Shown here in pieces: positions 12,135-22,720 of a stretch of DNA of 64,000 bases. The notes under the pieces were generated by a model. The model worked only from the letters and a program-made list of their open reading frames with translations, was not told the origin of the DNA and searched no databases. Each line of letters opens with the position of its first letter. The stretch's first letter is position 1. The translations under genes and the position numbers were made by a program. The DNA is from Allium sativum (lineage: Eukaryota; Streptophyta; Magnoliopsida; Asparagales; Amaryllidaceae): positions 397,770,192 through 397,834,191 of the forward strand of contig CM060921.1 of NCBI GenBank assembly GCA_030737875.1. Direction: 5' to 3'.

Positions 12135-12375
12135 CATATGTAAAAATCGAATTTTTACAATGCTATTTGATATATAAAAATCGAATTTTTTACTTTGCAT
12201 TCATATATAGAAAAATCGAATTTTTACTACGCTATTCAATATATAAAAATCGAATTTTTACTTCGCTACTCAATATATAAAAATCGAATTTTTACTATGC
12301 TATTCAATATATAAAAATCGAATTTTTACTATGCTATTCAATATATAAAAATCGAATTTTTACTATGCTATATGG
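12135..12375. repeat. 34-bp tandem array in D1
   Basis: About 7 units of 'caatatataaaaatcgaa' plus 'tttttactatgctatt'. Each holds the self-complementary AAAAATCGAATTTTT. Confidence 0.8.
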
Positions 12376-12784
12376 ATAAAAATTTCATTTTTACATCGCT
12401 ACTGTATAGATAAAAATTCTATTTTTACATCACTATTTTCTATATAAAGATTTCGCCCTTTTCAAATTCATCATTATAAAAATCACATTTTTATTTTGCT
12501 ACACATATAAAGATGATATTTCTAATATTCCTATCATGTAAAAATTATATTTTTAATCCTCTACATAAACAAAAATCATATTTTCACACCTTCTATAGTA
12601 AAGATTACATTTTTAATACTTTAAAAATATAAAAATCATATTTTTATTTTTAAAAACCATGACCTTTCTATTTTATGTTTTTAAAAACAATGTATATTAA
12701 TATTTTTATTAAAAACAATGCTTTATATAAATAATAAAAAAAATACTGAAATTAAAAGTAATTTAAATTCACTTACAGTATATC

Positions 12785-13095
12785 AGCGAAGGGAGGGGGT
12801 GTTGAGGCTTGCTGTGATGCGCGGGGCCCAGGGTGCGGCGCAGGAGGGAAGAGGAAGAGGGGGGGTTCGGTGGTGGTTGCGGTCGACTTTTGGTGGCAGG
12901 GGGGTGCTGCGTCGCGAGAGCAGGGGGTGGGTATGCGCGGCGCCACCGGCGCCTGGTGGGGCGAGGCGGCATCGATCGCCGTCGAGGGGGGTGAGGAGCG
13001 CGACTGCGCCTTCTTCTTCTTTCTTATTTATTTTTTTGATTTCTGAACGAATTGAAAACGAGAAAGTGGGGGGGGGGGGGGAGGGGGCAGATGTA
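12785..13095 (-). other. GC-rich patch in D1
   Basis: Strong rise in G+C inside an AT-rich LTR, with a 14-G run at 13068-13081 on +. On - it sits just downstream of an AT-rich TATA-like stretch (13120-13145), so it would be the start of the transcript. Open on both strands, but with low-complexity predicted peptides. Confidence 0.55.
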
Positions 13096-13109
13096 AAGGA
13101 AAGGAGAGA

Positions 13110-14023
13110 GAAGGGTTAGGTTATTATATTTTATTTATTTATTTAATTTTCCACCAAAAAGCAACTTTTATTTTCGACCTCAAAACGAGGCCCACCGCCT
13201 GTCGTCCATAGCTAACTACCCCCATTCCGAACACAATGGGATATGTATCGTAAGCTGATTCGATTGTTTCGATCAGTTTCCGTTGAAATCAACATATAAC
13301 TCTATATATTGAATTTGAACGCGCATTTCAATTTACCGGAGTCACATACTAACTAGAAAATTTCCTGAAAAATATTTTCTAGCTTCGTATTGACGATACG
13401 GTCCTAACAAAACTAGTTTCGTTGAATTCTGAGACCATTGGAAAAATGGCCAATTTCCAGTCGATTAAAATCAACTGAAACTGGTCAATCACGTTTTCCT
13501 TTGCCACGCTCACATATTGAATCGAAAAATTATAAAATTTGGAATCTAGCAATAATTTGACATCACGGACCCAACAAAAGTGGTTTCGTCGAAATCCGAG
13601 GTCGTTTGCAAAATGTCTATTTTTAAGGGCCTGAATTCCATAGCGACTATTCAGAATTTTCAACTGGACATATCTTTTGATTACCGCTATGAAATTTCAA
13701 TTTTTCGGATTCGATGGAAAGATATCATCAATTAGATCCTATTATTTTTGGTTTCGTTAAAATCCGGATTGTTTTGCACCCGGTACATTCAATTGAAGTT
13801 TGAAATCGAATTATCGAACTACCGCGCCATTTTCAATTCCTTTTATAATTAAATATAAATATTTATATTCTAACAACGACGTATATAATATATACGTTCG
13901 AAATATATTCAAAATAAATTTCTCGTCAATATTATTTAAAATAATCTATTTTAAATATTCAAAATTCGCTAAAATTGCCAAAATAAAAATTTTAAACTGG
14001 CCCAGATTTTCCGGGTTATTACA
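13110..14023 (-). promoter_or_regulatory. U3 of D1 with three degenerate repeat units of about 168 bp
   Basis: The motif TTTCGTYRAAWTYCGRG recurs with its C at 13420, 13587 and 13755 on + (spacing 167 and 168). Surrounding text (cggtcctaacaaaac / cggacccaacaaaag / gatcctattatttt) is also related between units. Confidence 0.65.
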
Positions 14024-14028
14024 TCTAA

Positions 14029-14928
14029 TTTTCTCATGTATGTCTAGTCAAATCAATAAGGTCAAGAAGTGTTTGGGCATCATCGCTTATTCTTTATTCT
14101 ATGAAATTTTAAAATTTATGATTAAGTACATACACCTAACTTAGAAGACCAAGGTTTACCACCCATGCACTGCCTCACAGACTAACGGAGAGTAGGTAAA
14201 GAGCTTGGCGGATTGTGCAGGCCGACTTTGACTTTGTCAACAACGTGCCGGTAATCCTTAGGTGTCCAATCTCATAAAATGAGACCAAGATATTCCAACG
14301 CTGACTTTGTCAACAACGTGTCGGATAGAGCTTGGCGGGTTTGCACACCAACGCTAGATATACAAGCAATGTTGGATACCCTTGAATTATTATTATTATT
14401 ATTGAAAATATAAGCACAAAAGAGAGTTACGTGAATTCAACTTAACACAACTTAGTTTTAAAGATTCGAAGAGCCAATATAAGTATTTTAAGTCCTCCAC
14501 TTATTTAAACAAAGTCTACAATATAGAATAGATTTCATGGCCATCACCTAAGAATCTCCCTATGTACCGGTTACACTATTATCCCTCAAAATTAAACTTT
14601 TCATTATATTTCTTATTCGATCTAAGTTGAGAGAAAAAAATACTATCAACTGACCAATAATTGTTAACTTATTTTGTTGTATCAAATCTAAAATGAGTCA
14701 TGTTTCAAAAAAAAAAATTTATGGTATGTTACTACGATATAAAATGTATGATGGTCCTACATGAAAAGAAAGAAAGAAAAAATTAAAGAAAAATCAAAAG
14801 AATGCAATGCAGACTCCCCCCCACACTTGATTGAGACAGTGTCCCAACTGTCTAAGGCAAAAAAACAAAAATAAAATAAAAAAAATGAAAAAGAAAAATA
14901 AAAGAAAAAGAACGTGTACCACCTGATT
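14029..14928 (-). other. C 3' untranslated region, proximal part
   Basis: Non-coding. It contains a second polypurine tract at 14813-14828 and two copies of a 'gctgactttgtcaacaacgtg' -like phrase near 14220-14320. No gene seen. Confidence 0.55.
14813..14828 (-). other. Second polypurine tract of C, just after pol
   Basis: On - it reads AAGTGTGGGGGGGAGT, almost the same as the terminal PPT at 6667-6681, and lies about 100 nt past the pol stop. Confidence 0.6.
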
Positions 14929-16920
14929 TCATGGTGGATGATCAGGCTCGTGCAGATTGATAGGATCATCTTCGTCATATTGCTCGAATTCCAAAAATGG
15001 TTTCAGTCGTTGACCGTTTACTTTGAAGACTTTTCCATCCCTAGGATTTTCAATTTCAACCGCTTCATGAGGATATACTGTTTTCACAACATAAGGTCCA
15101 GTCCATCGAGATCTGAGTTTTCCTGGAAACAAGTGAAGTCTAGAGTCGTATAAAAGAACTTTTTGACCTACGTTGAATTCCTTACGAAATATGTTTTTGT
15201 CGTGTTGGGCTTTGGTTCTTTCTTTGTAGATTTTCGCATTTTCATACGCCTCATTTCTTAATTCCTCTAATTCCGAAATTTGTAACTTTCTATGTGAGCC
15301 GGCTTTTTCTAAGTCAAAATTCAAAAATTTTATGGCCCAAAGAGCACGATGCTCTAATTCAAGAGGTAAGTGACAGGCCTTTCCAAAGACTAATCGATAT
15401 GGTGACATCCCTAGATTGGTTTTATAAGCAGTGCGAAAAGCCCAAAGTGCATCAATCAGTTTTACGGACCAATCTTTTCTATTGGAATTCACGGTTTTCT
15501 CAAGAATTTGTTTGATTTGTCTATTGGAAACTTCTACTTGTCCACTAGTTTGTGGATGGTAAGGGGTCGACAGCTTGTGTGTGATTGAGTATTTCTTGAG
15601 CAAGGACTCAAAAGCACGATTACAGAAGTGAGTGCCATTATCGCTAACAATAGATTGATGTGTGCCAAAGCGCGAAAAGATGTTTTCTTTGAGGAATTTG
15701 ACAACAACCTTGTTGTCGTTGGTTTTGGTCGGAATGGTTTCAACCCATTTTGAGACATAATCTACCGCAAGCAAGATGTAAAGATTTCCAAATGAATTAG
15801 GGAATGGTCCCATGAAATCGATGCACCAAACATCGAAAAACTCAATCACTAAAATGGGGTTGAGAGGCATTATGTTTCGCTTAGAGATTCGACCCGTTCT
15901 TTGACATCGCACACATTTAGAGCAAAATTCGAAAGCGTCACGGAAGAGTGTGGGCCAATAAAAACCACTTTGCAATACTTTTGCAGCAGTTTTTCTTGCT
16001 CCAAAATGACCGCTACAAGCATGGTCATGTGAGAAGGAGAGAATACTTTGGTGTTCATGATCGGGCACACACCTTCGAATGATTTGGTCTGGACAGTACT
16101 TGAAAAGATATGGGTCGTCCCAATAGAAGTTTCGAACTTTCGAGAGAAATTTTTGTTTATCTTGTTTCGAACATTCAGCGGGTGTTTGTTGTGTGACAAG
16201 ATAATTCACAATGTCAGCGTACCAAGGGGTGTTAGAGATCGAAAAGATTTGTTCGTCAGGAAAATAGTCATCGATTTGGGTGTCATCAAAATTTTCGTGC
16301 ACAATTCGAGAAAGATGATCAACTACGACATTTTCAGAACCCTTTTTATCTCGTATTTCTATATCGAATTCTTGAAGAAGAAGGATCCAACGAATCAAGC
16401 GGGCCTTGGCTTCCTTTTTAGAAAGCAAATATCGGAGGGCAGCATGATCAGTGTAAACTATGACTTTGGATCCTATGAGATATGGTCTGAATTTCTCAAG
16501 AGCGAAGACAACTGCCAAAAATTCCTTTTCAGTAGTTGAGTAATTCAATTGGGCCTCGTTTAAGGTGTTGCTAGCATAATAAATGACTCGAGGGAGTTTA
16601 TCGATACGCTGACCTAAGATGGCTCCAATTGCAAAGTCAGAAGCGTCGCACATAAGTTCGAAGGGCTGAGTCCAATCACGAGGTTGAATGATGGGAGCTG
16701 TGGTCAAGATTGACTTAAGAGTTTCAAAAGATGTTTTGCAGTCATTGGAGAATTCGAACTTAACATCGTTGGCAAGTAAATTTGAGAGAGGTTTTGAAAT
16801 TTTCGAGAAGTCCTTAATGAACCTTCTATAGAATCCCGCATAGCCAAGAAATGAACGAACATCTTTAACAGACTTAGGAGGAGACAGATTAGCAATCAAA
16901 TCAATTTTAGATTTATCGAC
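14929..16920 (-). pseudogene. C pol, RNase H and integrase part
   Basis: Open for 656 codons on - (stop at 14929). RNase H text runs from about 16700 ([19 protein letters not shown], then [18 protein letters not shown] and [12 protein letters not shown]), with Asp, Glu and Asp in place. The integrase zinc domain has [14 protein letters not shown] and CSKCVRCQR. Core residues are D in WCIDFMG, D in VSDNGTHF and E in GQVEVSNRQ. The C-terminal part ([20 protein letters not shown]) is the usual Ty3 GPY/F-like tail. This is the best preserved part of C and could be mistaken for intact. An in-frame TAA at 16921-16923 cuts it from RT. Confidence 0.9.
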
Positions 16921-17716
16921 TTAAAGGCCATCTTTGGAGACGACATGACCTAGAACTATCCCCCTTTTTACCATGAAGTGACATTTTTCCCAATTAAGCA
17001 TGAGGGATTTTTCCTTACAACGTTTTAGGACGAGTTCTAAATGAGTGAGGTATTGGGAAAAAGATGATCCATATATTGAAAAATCATCCATGAATATTTC
17101 CAAGAATTCGTCCACCATATCAGAGAAGATACTCATCATACACCTTTGGAAAGTTGCGGGGGCATTACAAAGACCAAAAGGCATGCGACGATAAGCAAAG
17201 GTTCCAAAGGGACAAGTAAAGGTGGTCTTATGTTGATCCTCTAAAGCAACAGGGATTTGGTTATAGCCAGAGTATCCATCGAGAAAACAATAGTACTCAT
17301 GACCCGCTAAGTGTTCGAGCATTTGGTCAATAAAAGGTAAGGGAAAATGGTCTTTTCGTGTGGCTGAGTTGAGCTTTCGATAGTCGATACACACACGCCA
17401 TTTTGTTTTGATTTTTGTTGGGACAAGCTCATTACTTTCATTTTTGATCATTGTGACTCCCGATTTCTATGGTACGACTTGTACCGGACTCACCCAGGTA
17501 CTATCAGAGATGGGGTAGATGATGTTATTGTCTAGACATTTGATTATTTCCTCCTTGACCACTTCTCTCATGTTTGGGTTTAATCGCCTTTGAGCCTCAC
17601 GGATGGGTTTAGCCTCATCAACTAAGTGTATGCGATGTTCCACAATTGATGGGCTAATTCCTTTTATATCGCTCAGTTCCCACCCCAAAGCATCTTTATT
17701 TTCCCGCAAAACTTCT
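16921..17716 (-). pseudogene. C pol, reverse transcriptase part
   Basis: Two in-frame open pieces, 17709-17467 and 17451-16921, are separated by TAG at 17467-17469, and a TAA at 16921 separates RT from RNase H. Blocks in order: HRIHLVDEAKPIREAQRRLN, KWRVCIDYRKLNSATRKDHF, FCFLDGYSGYNQI-type block, FAYRRMPFGLCNAPATFQRC, and FMDDFSIYG (about 17069-17095), the Athila form of YxDD. Catalytic Asps are intact, so only the stops block translation. Confidence 0.88.
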
Positions 17717-19080
17717 AAGAGTTTTTTTTTCTTGGTCCTCGATAAGATCAGAGGCCAAGATTATGGGAAGAGTTTCTGAGGAGTCTAAGCATGCGTACTT
17801 AAGGTCTTGTGGCAAGGGTTTGAGATCTAAGTTAAGATGTTCTTGAATGTTAACGTTGGTTAACATTCCTTGGTTAGATTCAGAAGACGAAGGATTTAAG
17901 TCAGGAAATTCATTCAGTTCAGAAATGTACTCCAGTTCGTCGAAATCGGAGTCGAAATGTTCCAGACACATTTTCAAGGCTTCAGAAGTGTCATTAGAGG
18001 TTTCTTCAACTATGGTTTGAATCATGTCGATTTCATCGGTCTCAAAATCCCTAGGTTGTTTGTTGAAATTGAAGATGTTTAGTTCAATGGTTAGGTGCCC
18101 GAAGGAAAGTCGAAGTTGACCGTTCCTACAATTAATGACAACATTTGAAGTTTCTAAGAAGGGTCGTCCTAAAATCAACGGTATTTGAACTTTGGGATTT
18201 GATACAGGCTCTGTTTCTAAAACTACGAAATCGACAGGGAAGTAAAACTGTTCGATCTCTATCAAGACGTCTTCGATAATTCCTAATGGCTTTTTGACAG
18301 ATCGATCTGCTAACTGAAGAGTGATGTTTGTTGGTTTAATTTCCCCTAACCCAAGTTGACAATAAACAGTATAAGGAAGAAGATTGACACTGGCACCAAG
18401 GTTGAGTAGGGCATGAGAGATATGGGTGTTTCCTATTTTACAATCAATCGTAGGGCAGCCAGGGTCTTTGTACTTGACTGGGGTAAGATTCGAAAGAGCA
18501 GAGCTTGTATTCGCAGTTAGAAAGGCGGTTTTTGGAACATTAGTTGCACGTTTTTGTGTGCATAATTCTTTAAGACATTTAGCATATTGAGGAATTTGTT
18601 CAATGGTGTCTAAAAGAGGAATGTTCACATGGACTTGTTTGAAAATTTCCAAGATTTTATCGAAATTTGCCGCTTTCTTCTTATTATTGAGTCTATGGGG
18701 AAATGGAGCTATTGGTTTTTCGACTCCGTGATGAGTTTCATCATTCGAGGAAGAAAGTTTATCCAAGGAAATAGAAGGTGGTAAGGTCGTAGAAGATGGA
18801 ATGTTGGTATTGCCAACATTAATTTTCGAAGGTGGGTCGGGTTTGCCGACACTGGAAGAAGAATTGTTGGGATTGCCAACATTTAAGGAAACTTGAGGTT
18901 TAGAGGAATTAGCATTCGAAGCCAATGGGTGATTATCAAGATTTGGCATTGGGGTCGAGTTAGAAGGTTCGCCAGGGTCGCCCACGTTATTATCAATCCT
19001 CTTTCCAGATCGAAGGGTTGTAATAGCGTTGACTGGATTATGGTTTTCGTCCTCACAAGAATTCACAGCACGAGAGTTCT
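17696..19080 (-). pseudogene. C gag C-terminus and protease
   Basis: A 456-codon frame. The N-terminal third is low complexity, rich in Ser, Asn and Pro with repeated V-G-N/I-N-V-G-N phrases, and forms the gag-protease linker. The protease spans about 18480-18060: LGASVNLLPYTVYCQLGLGE, LADRSVKKPLGI, ILGRPFLETSNVVINCRNG. The catalytic Asp is Asn (codon 18401-18403, GTT on +; family form is L-D-L-G-A-S). A 9-T run on + (17722-17730) marks the frameshift that ends this frame before RT. A TAG upstream (about 19080) separates it from more gag. Confidence 0.88.
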
Positions 19081-19340
19081 ATTTTGGATTCACCTCAGGT
19101 TGACTCGGCAATTTTCCTTTCTCGTTATTTTTCGCTAGTTCCTTTATCATATTCATCATTTGTTCCATTTGTTTTTCTAAACGCACAATTTCTGGTGACG
19201 ATTGAGAAGATTGAGAGGATTGGTTTGATGGTTGAAAATTGGGGTGCCTGTAAGGTTGCTTGGATTAAGATGCTGTTTGAGAGGTTTGAGAAATTGGAGG
19301 TGGAGCTTGATAATTTTGGGTTAGGAGCCTATAAGGATAG
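19081..19340 (-). pseudogene. C gag, further C-terminal fragment
   Basis: On - the reading continues upstream of the TAG: YQAPPPISQTSQ, a stop, then PNFQPSNQSSQSSQSSPEI and VRLEKQMEQMMNMIKELAKN, a short amphipathic helix typical of this part of Athila gag. The text breaks off near 19335-19345, where sequence of opposite orientation begins. The middle of gag (capsid) is missing. Confidence 0.7.
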
Positions 19341-19612
19341 AAAATTTCATTGTAGCAGATTTCTGTGCTTGCATTTAACAACAATGAGTGAAAAAAGTGT
19401 TAGCCAACAAAATTCTCCTAGGGGTTCTCGAATCAACCAAAATTTTCCAACCGAATTGGATCAAAATCGAGTGAATCAAAACTTTCCAAACTTTGGAGAT
19501 CAAAATCAAATAAATCAAAATTTTCAAAATCTCAATATCCAAATGGATAGACCCTTGTCTTTTCGTGATCGATGTTATCCTACTAGGACCGCTCAACCAT
19601 CTGTCATTGTGT
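19341..19612 (+). pseudogene. Inverted gag leader and N-terminus of C
   Basis: The strand switches here. On + there is leader-like text, ATG at 19384, MSEKSVSQQNSPRG, an Asn/Gln-rich run, then RPLSFRDRCYPTRTAQPSV ending at VFP next to the PBS. The R-P-L...P-T-R-T...P-S-x-I-V-F-P phrase is the start of Athila-type gag, yet the rest of C reads on -. The 5' gag end has therefore been flipped in place and the capsid region lost. The alternative is capture of another Athila copy in reverse orientation. Confidence 0.65.
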
Positions 19613-19630
19613 TCCCTGGCAACGGCGCCA
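19613..19630 (-). other. PBS of C, complementary to tRNA-Asp
   Basis: On - it reads TGGCGCCGTTGCCAGGGA. It matches the 3' end of plant tRNA-Asp as I know it at 17 of 18 positions and starts 6 nt from the 5' LTR. The inverted gag segment abuts it. Confidence 0.85.
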
Positions 19631-19636
19631 AAAACT

Positions 19637-20576
19637 TTATCGTCGCTAATCAATGAGTCAGAAAAGCGCGACATTTAAATTAAATTCTGCAAGCATACAG
19701 GTGTGTAGCATACAGGTCAAACACAGGGAGGTGTAATTAAAATCAAATTATTTATTTAATCTCTTGGGCGAGTTAGACGATTTTCGAAGTTGGTTTTTGA
19801 AAACAATAAAAATTGAAACTGCGATCCGATTCAGAACAAATCTAATTGAACCGACGATCAAATCACAACTATCAATTGGAAATTAAAATGCAAAACAGAA
19901 ATAAAATGCAGAAAGTAAAATTGCAGGAAAAGGAGAACAACAAAAAGTAAATTAGGATTGTCGTTGAAACTAATCAAACGACTAATCACTAACAAAAAAA
20001 ATGTAAAATACAATTGGTGCTCTTCCAAAACTAATTGTGAAGACAACACCGATTGCTAAGAAAAAGAAAAATGCAGAAATAATAAGAAGAAGAAGAACTT
20101 TTATTAATGGAGAAAAGAATATAGAATAGGATGGTGGCTACAATGATACTACAAGGGTATATATAGGGGATAACCAAACCCTAACCCTAACCCTAATACA
20201 ATGATAGATGGGCCTTAGGGAATTTACACAAGAGTTTAGAATGAGAATTTCAAATGGGCCTTAGTTAAATCTATTAAATTTTTGGCCTTTCTTCTTTTCC
20301 TCTTGGTTCTTAGACAAGCCTCCCTTGATTTGAGATGTGCATGGCCTTTTTATCAATCATTTACTTGTCCAACAAAAACTAGATGTGGGATCTTCATCTA
20401 AATTCTTAGAAATGTAAATATATAGCAATCTGATCTCCATTTCTCTACTTTTCTGGTTGCATGCGGGCTGGGATGGAATATCTGTAAAAGTGACAAAATA
20501 ATACCCAAGTAATATTTATTTATATACAAAATATAAGATATAAGAGCATAAAATAAACACATTTCTATTTTAATCA
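19637..20576 (-). repeat. 5' LTR of C
   Basis: 940 bp, about 96% identical by eye to 5734-6666. It lies 6 nt from the PBS. Confidence 0.9.
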
Positions 20577-21559
20577 ATAAATTAAAATGTAAAATTAAAT
20601 TAAATAATTAAATGAATTATATTTTAAAGTAAAGAAAAGTGGGCTAAGATGATCAAATGGGCTGATGTGATCTAGTCCATTGTGTCTAGAATAGGGGTAT
20701 TTGGCTACGGGAAATATTTTTTGGGCTGGATTTGGAGCTATTAGAAATTAGCTGGGTTTTTCTAAAAATAATTAGAGAACTAAAATATTACAAATACGCT
20801 GAGAAATACGGTCAAAAATACTAATTCAGTATACTCAGCCGCCATAAACAAAAACCTATAGCCAAAATCACCCCGATTTAAACTCTTAATCTCTCCTAAT
20901 TTGATTAGAATTAAACCCCGACCTCAAAATAAAAACTTAAGAACTCTCCACGAACTATAGATCCATACAGCTTTGATGTAAATCAAGGTGGTGTTTTACG
21001 CGAATTTGGGGTGGAAGCTGCCGCCGTGTCGCCTTGGATTGCGGATACGTGGGGCCATCGAACTGATGATGGTTCTTAGCACTAGCGGAGGAGCTCTCGA
21101 CCTCTCTGGTGGTGGTCGGCGATCATGGTATGGGGTATGGCTCACAGTTCGAGATCGATGTCGGGGAACTGAGCACAACGGGTTCTAGAAGTTGATTTGG
21201 GAAGATAACGTATTAAAACCTTATAAAAAGGCTATTATTTTAAGTTAATTATTTAATAACAGTACTAAAAGTTTAAACAGTCGTAGCTTTCTCAAATCAA
21301 AACAGAATTTGACAATTTTGGCTTTGTTGGAATCACAACGATGAGATCTACATTTCGGAACAGACTAGAGCTGAAACGGAGCAATCTAAAATTTTGAAGA
21401 ATTCAAAACCCAATGCGAGATTTCTCAATTCAAAATTTTAATATATATATATATATATATATACTTAAACTGATTTTGATTGATTTTGGTTATGGTGTTG
21501 GATCTAAATATATGTTGTTCGTTAAAATTTGCCATCCTTAGCATGTTAAAGTTAAAGAT

Positions 21560-22720
21560 ATCATTCTGTCATAAAATGGGATGTCAAAATAATAAAATAA
21601 CATTTTATTATAAAATGTTACATTAGAAATAAAATAACATTTTGTTATAAAATATTACATTAGAATAAAAATAACATTTTTGTTATAAAATGTTGCATTA
21701 GGTTAAAATTGTCATTTTGTTATAAAATGTTTTTATTAGATTAAAAATGTCATTTTTGGTTGAAATGTTATATTAAAATAAAAATGCCATTTTGTTAGAT
21801 CATGTTATATTAGATAAAAATATCATTTTATTTAGAAATATCATATTAGATAAAAATGTCATTTATTTAGATAATGTCATGTTAGATAAAAATATCTTTT
21901 ATTTAGATAATGTCATGTTAGATAGAAATATCCTTTTATTGTTCACATATAAATTGTTAGATTTGTTAACATTAAAAATACCCTTTATTTGTTAACATGT
22001 AAATTGTTTAAATTTGTTAACAATAGAAATATCCTTTTGTTGTTCACATATAAATTGTTAGATTTGTTAACAGTAAAAATACTCTTTTTATTGCTTACAT
22101 GTAATGTTAGAATTGTTAAACATCAAATACTCTTTTTATTATAACATACAAATTGTTAGAATTGTTAAACATTAAACATATTCTTTTGTTATTTACATGT
22201 AACATTAGAAATTGTTTGTATAATAAAAATATTCTTTTTATTGTACATGTTGATAATAGTAATTGTTAGACTATTAAAACTCCCTTTTTATTTGTCACAT
22301 GTTAGAATATTATAAAAAGGAAAATTATGTAAAATATGTTATGTTATTAAAAATAACATTACTTTTAACATGTTAGTTAAAAAGAAAAACATGTTAATAT
22401 ATGTTTATTATTCAAAAAAGACATTTTCTTATGTTAGATTAAGATTAAAAAAATAACATGTTACCACTTGTTTTGTCATTTAAATGACATTTTAATATGT
22501 TAAGTTAGATTAAAAATGTTCATTTAATTGAAATGAAAACATGTTAACGAGGTATATATAGAGAAGTTTAACAATAAAAATTCACATTTTTATTGTATAT
22601 AAAAAATATGAAAAATTATCATTTGTTTGAAATGAAAATGTTTAACAATAAAAGTTTACATTTTTATTGTATACAAGAAAGGATTTAAATTGACCATTTG
22701 TTAACATAGGATTTGTTTAT
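21560..22720 (+). repeat. AT-rich degenerate tandem array in LTR B
   Basis: Repeated units of roughly 33-40 bp built on 'attagataaaaatgtcattt.gttataaaatgtta' change gradually into 'gttagatttgttaacattaaaaata.cctttt' units and then into AACATGTTA units. The unit type drifts along the array, as expected for old tandem growth. Confidence 0.7.

Larger units (their letters stand above)
7150..14023 (-). mobile_element. Solo LTR D1, 6,874 bp
   Basis: On - it starts TGTAATAACCCGGAAAATCT (at 14023) and ends GGCCGTCACA (at 7150). It has a perfect TSD, TCTAA. No PBS, PPT or internal domain is present, so it is a solo LTR. It aligns with the paired LTRs of the D element at 26450 and 60042. Parts, by + coordinate: hairpin cluster 7480-7636, middle region with 9-codon repeats 10085-10960, AT repeats 12135-12375, GC-rich patch 12785-13095, U3 about 13110-14023. 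There is no convincing gene; the long open frames are by-products of the tandem arrays. Confidence 0.92.
5734..20576 (-). mobile_element. Element C, Athila-like Ty3 retrotransposon
   Basis: Paired LTRs (5734-6666 and 19637-20576) flank, on -, a tRNA-Asp PBS, partial gag, protease, RT, RNase H and integrase, then two polypurine tracts. Flanking 5-mers are GTAAA (5729-5733) and ATAAA (20577-20581). LTRs differ at about 35-40 of 935 positions by eye, plus a CCCTAA unit indel. Protease and RT text is of the Athila group (LGASVNLLPY, LADRSVK, FMDDFSIYG). No env-like ORF remains between integrase and the 3' LTR. That interval holds solo LTR D1 (7150-14023). Confidence 0.9.

Noticed and set aside
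12718..13119. Open frame of 133 codons in the GC-rich patch of D1
   Set aside because: Low-complexity Gly/Arg peptide, not kept in the equivalent patch at 57735-58070.
20170..20195. CCCTAA repeats suggesting telomeric DNA
   Set aside because: Only two to three hexamers inside the C LTRs, and not the usual plant heptamer.
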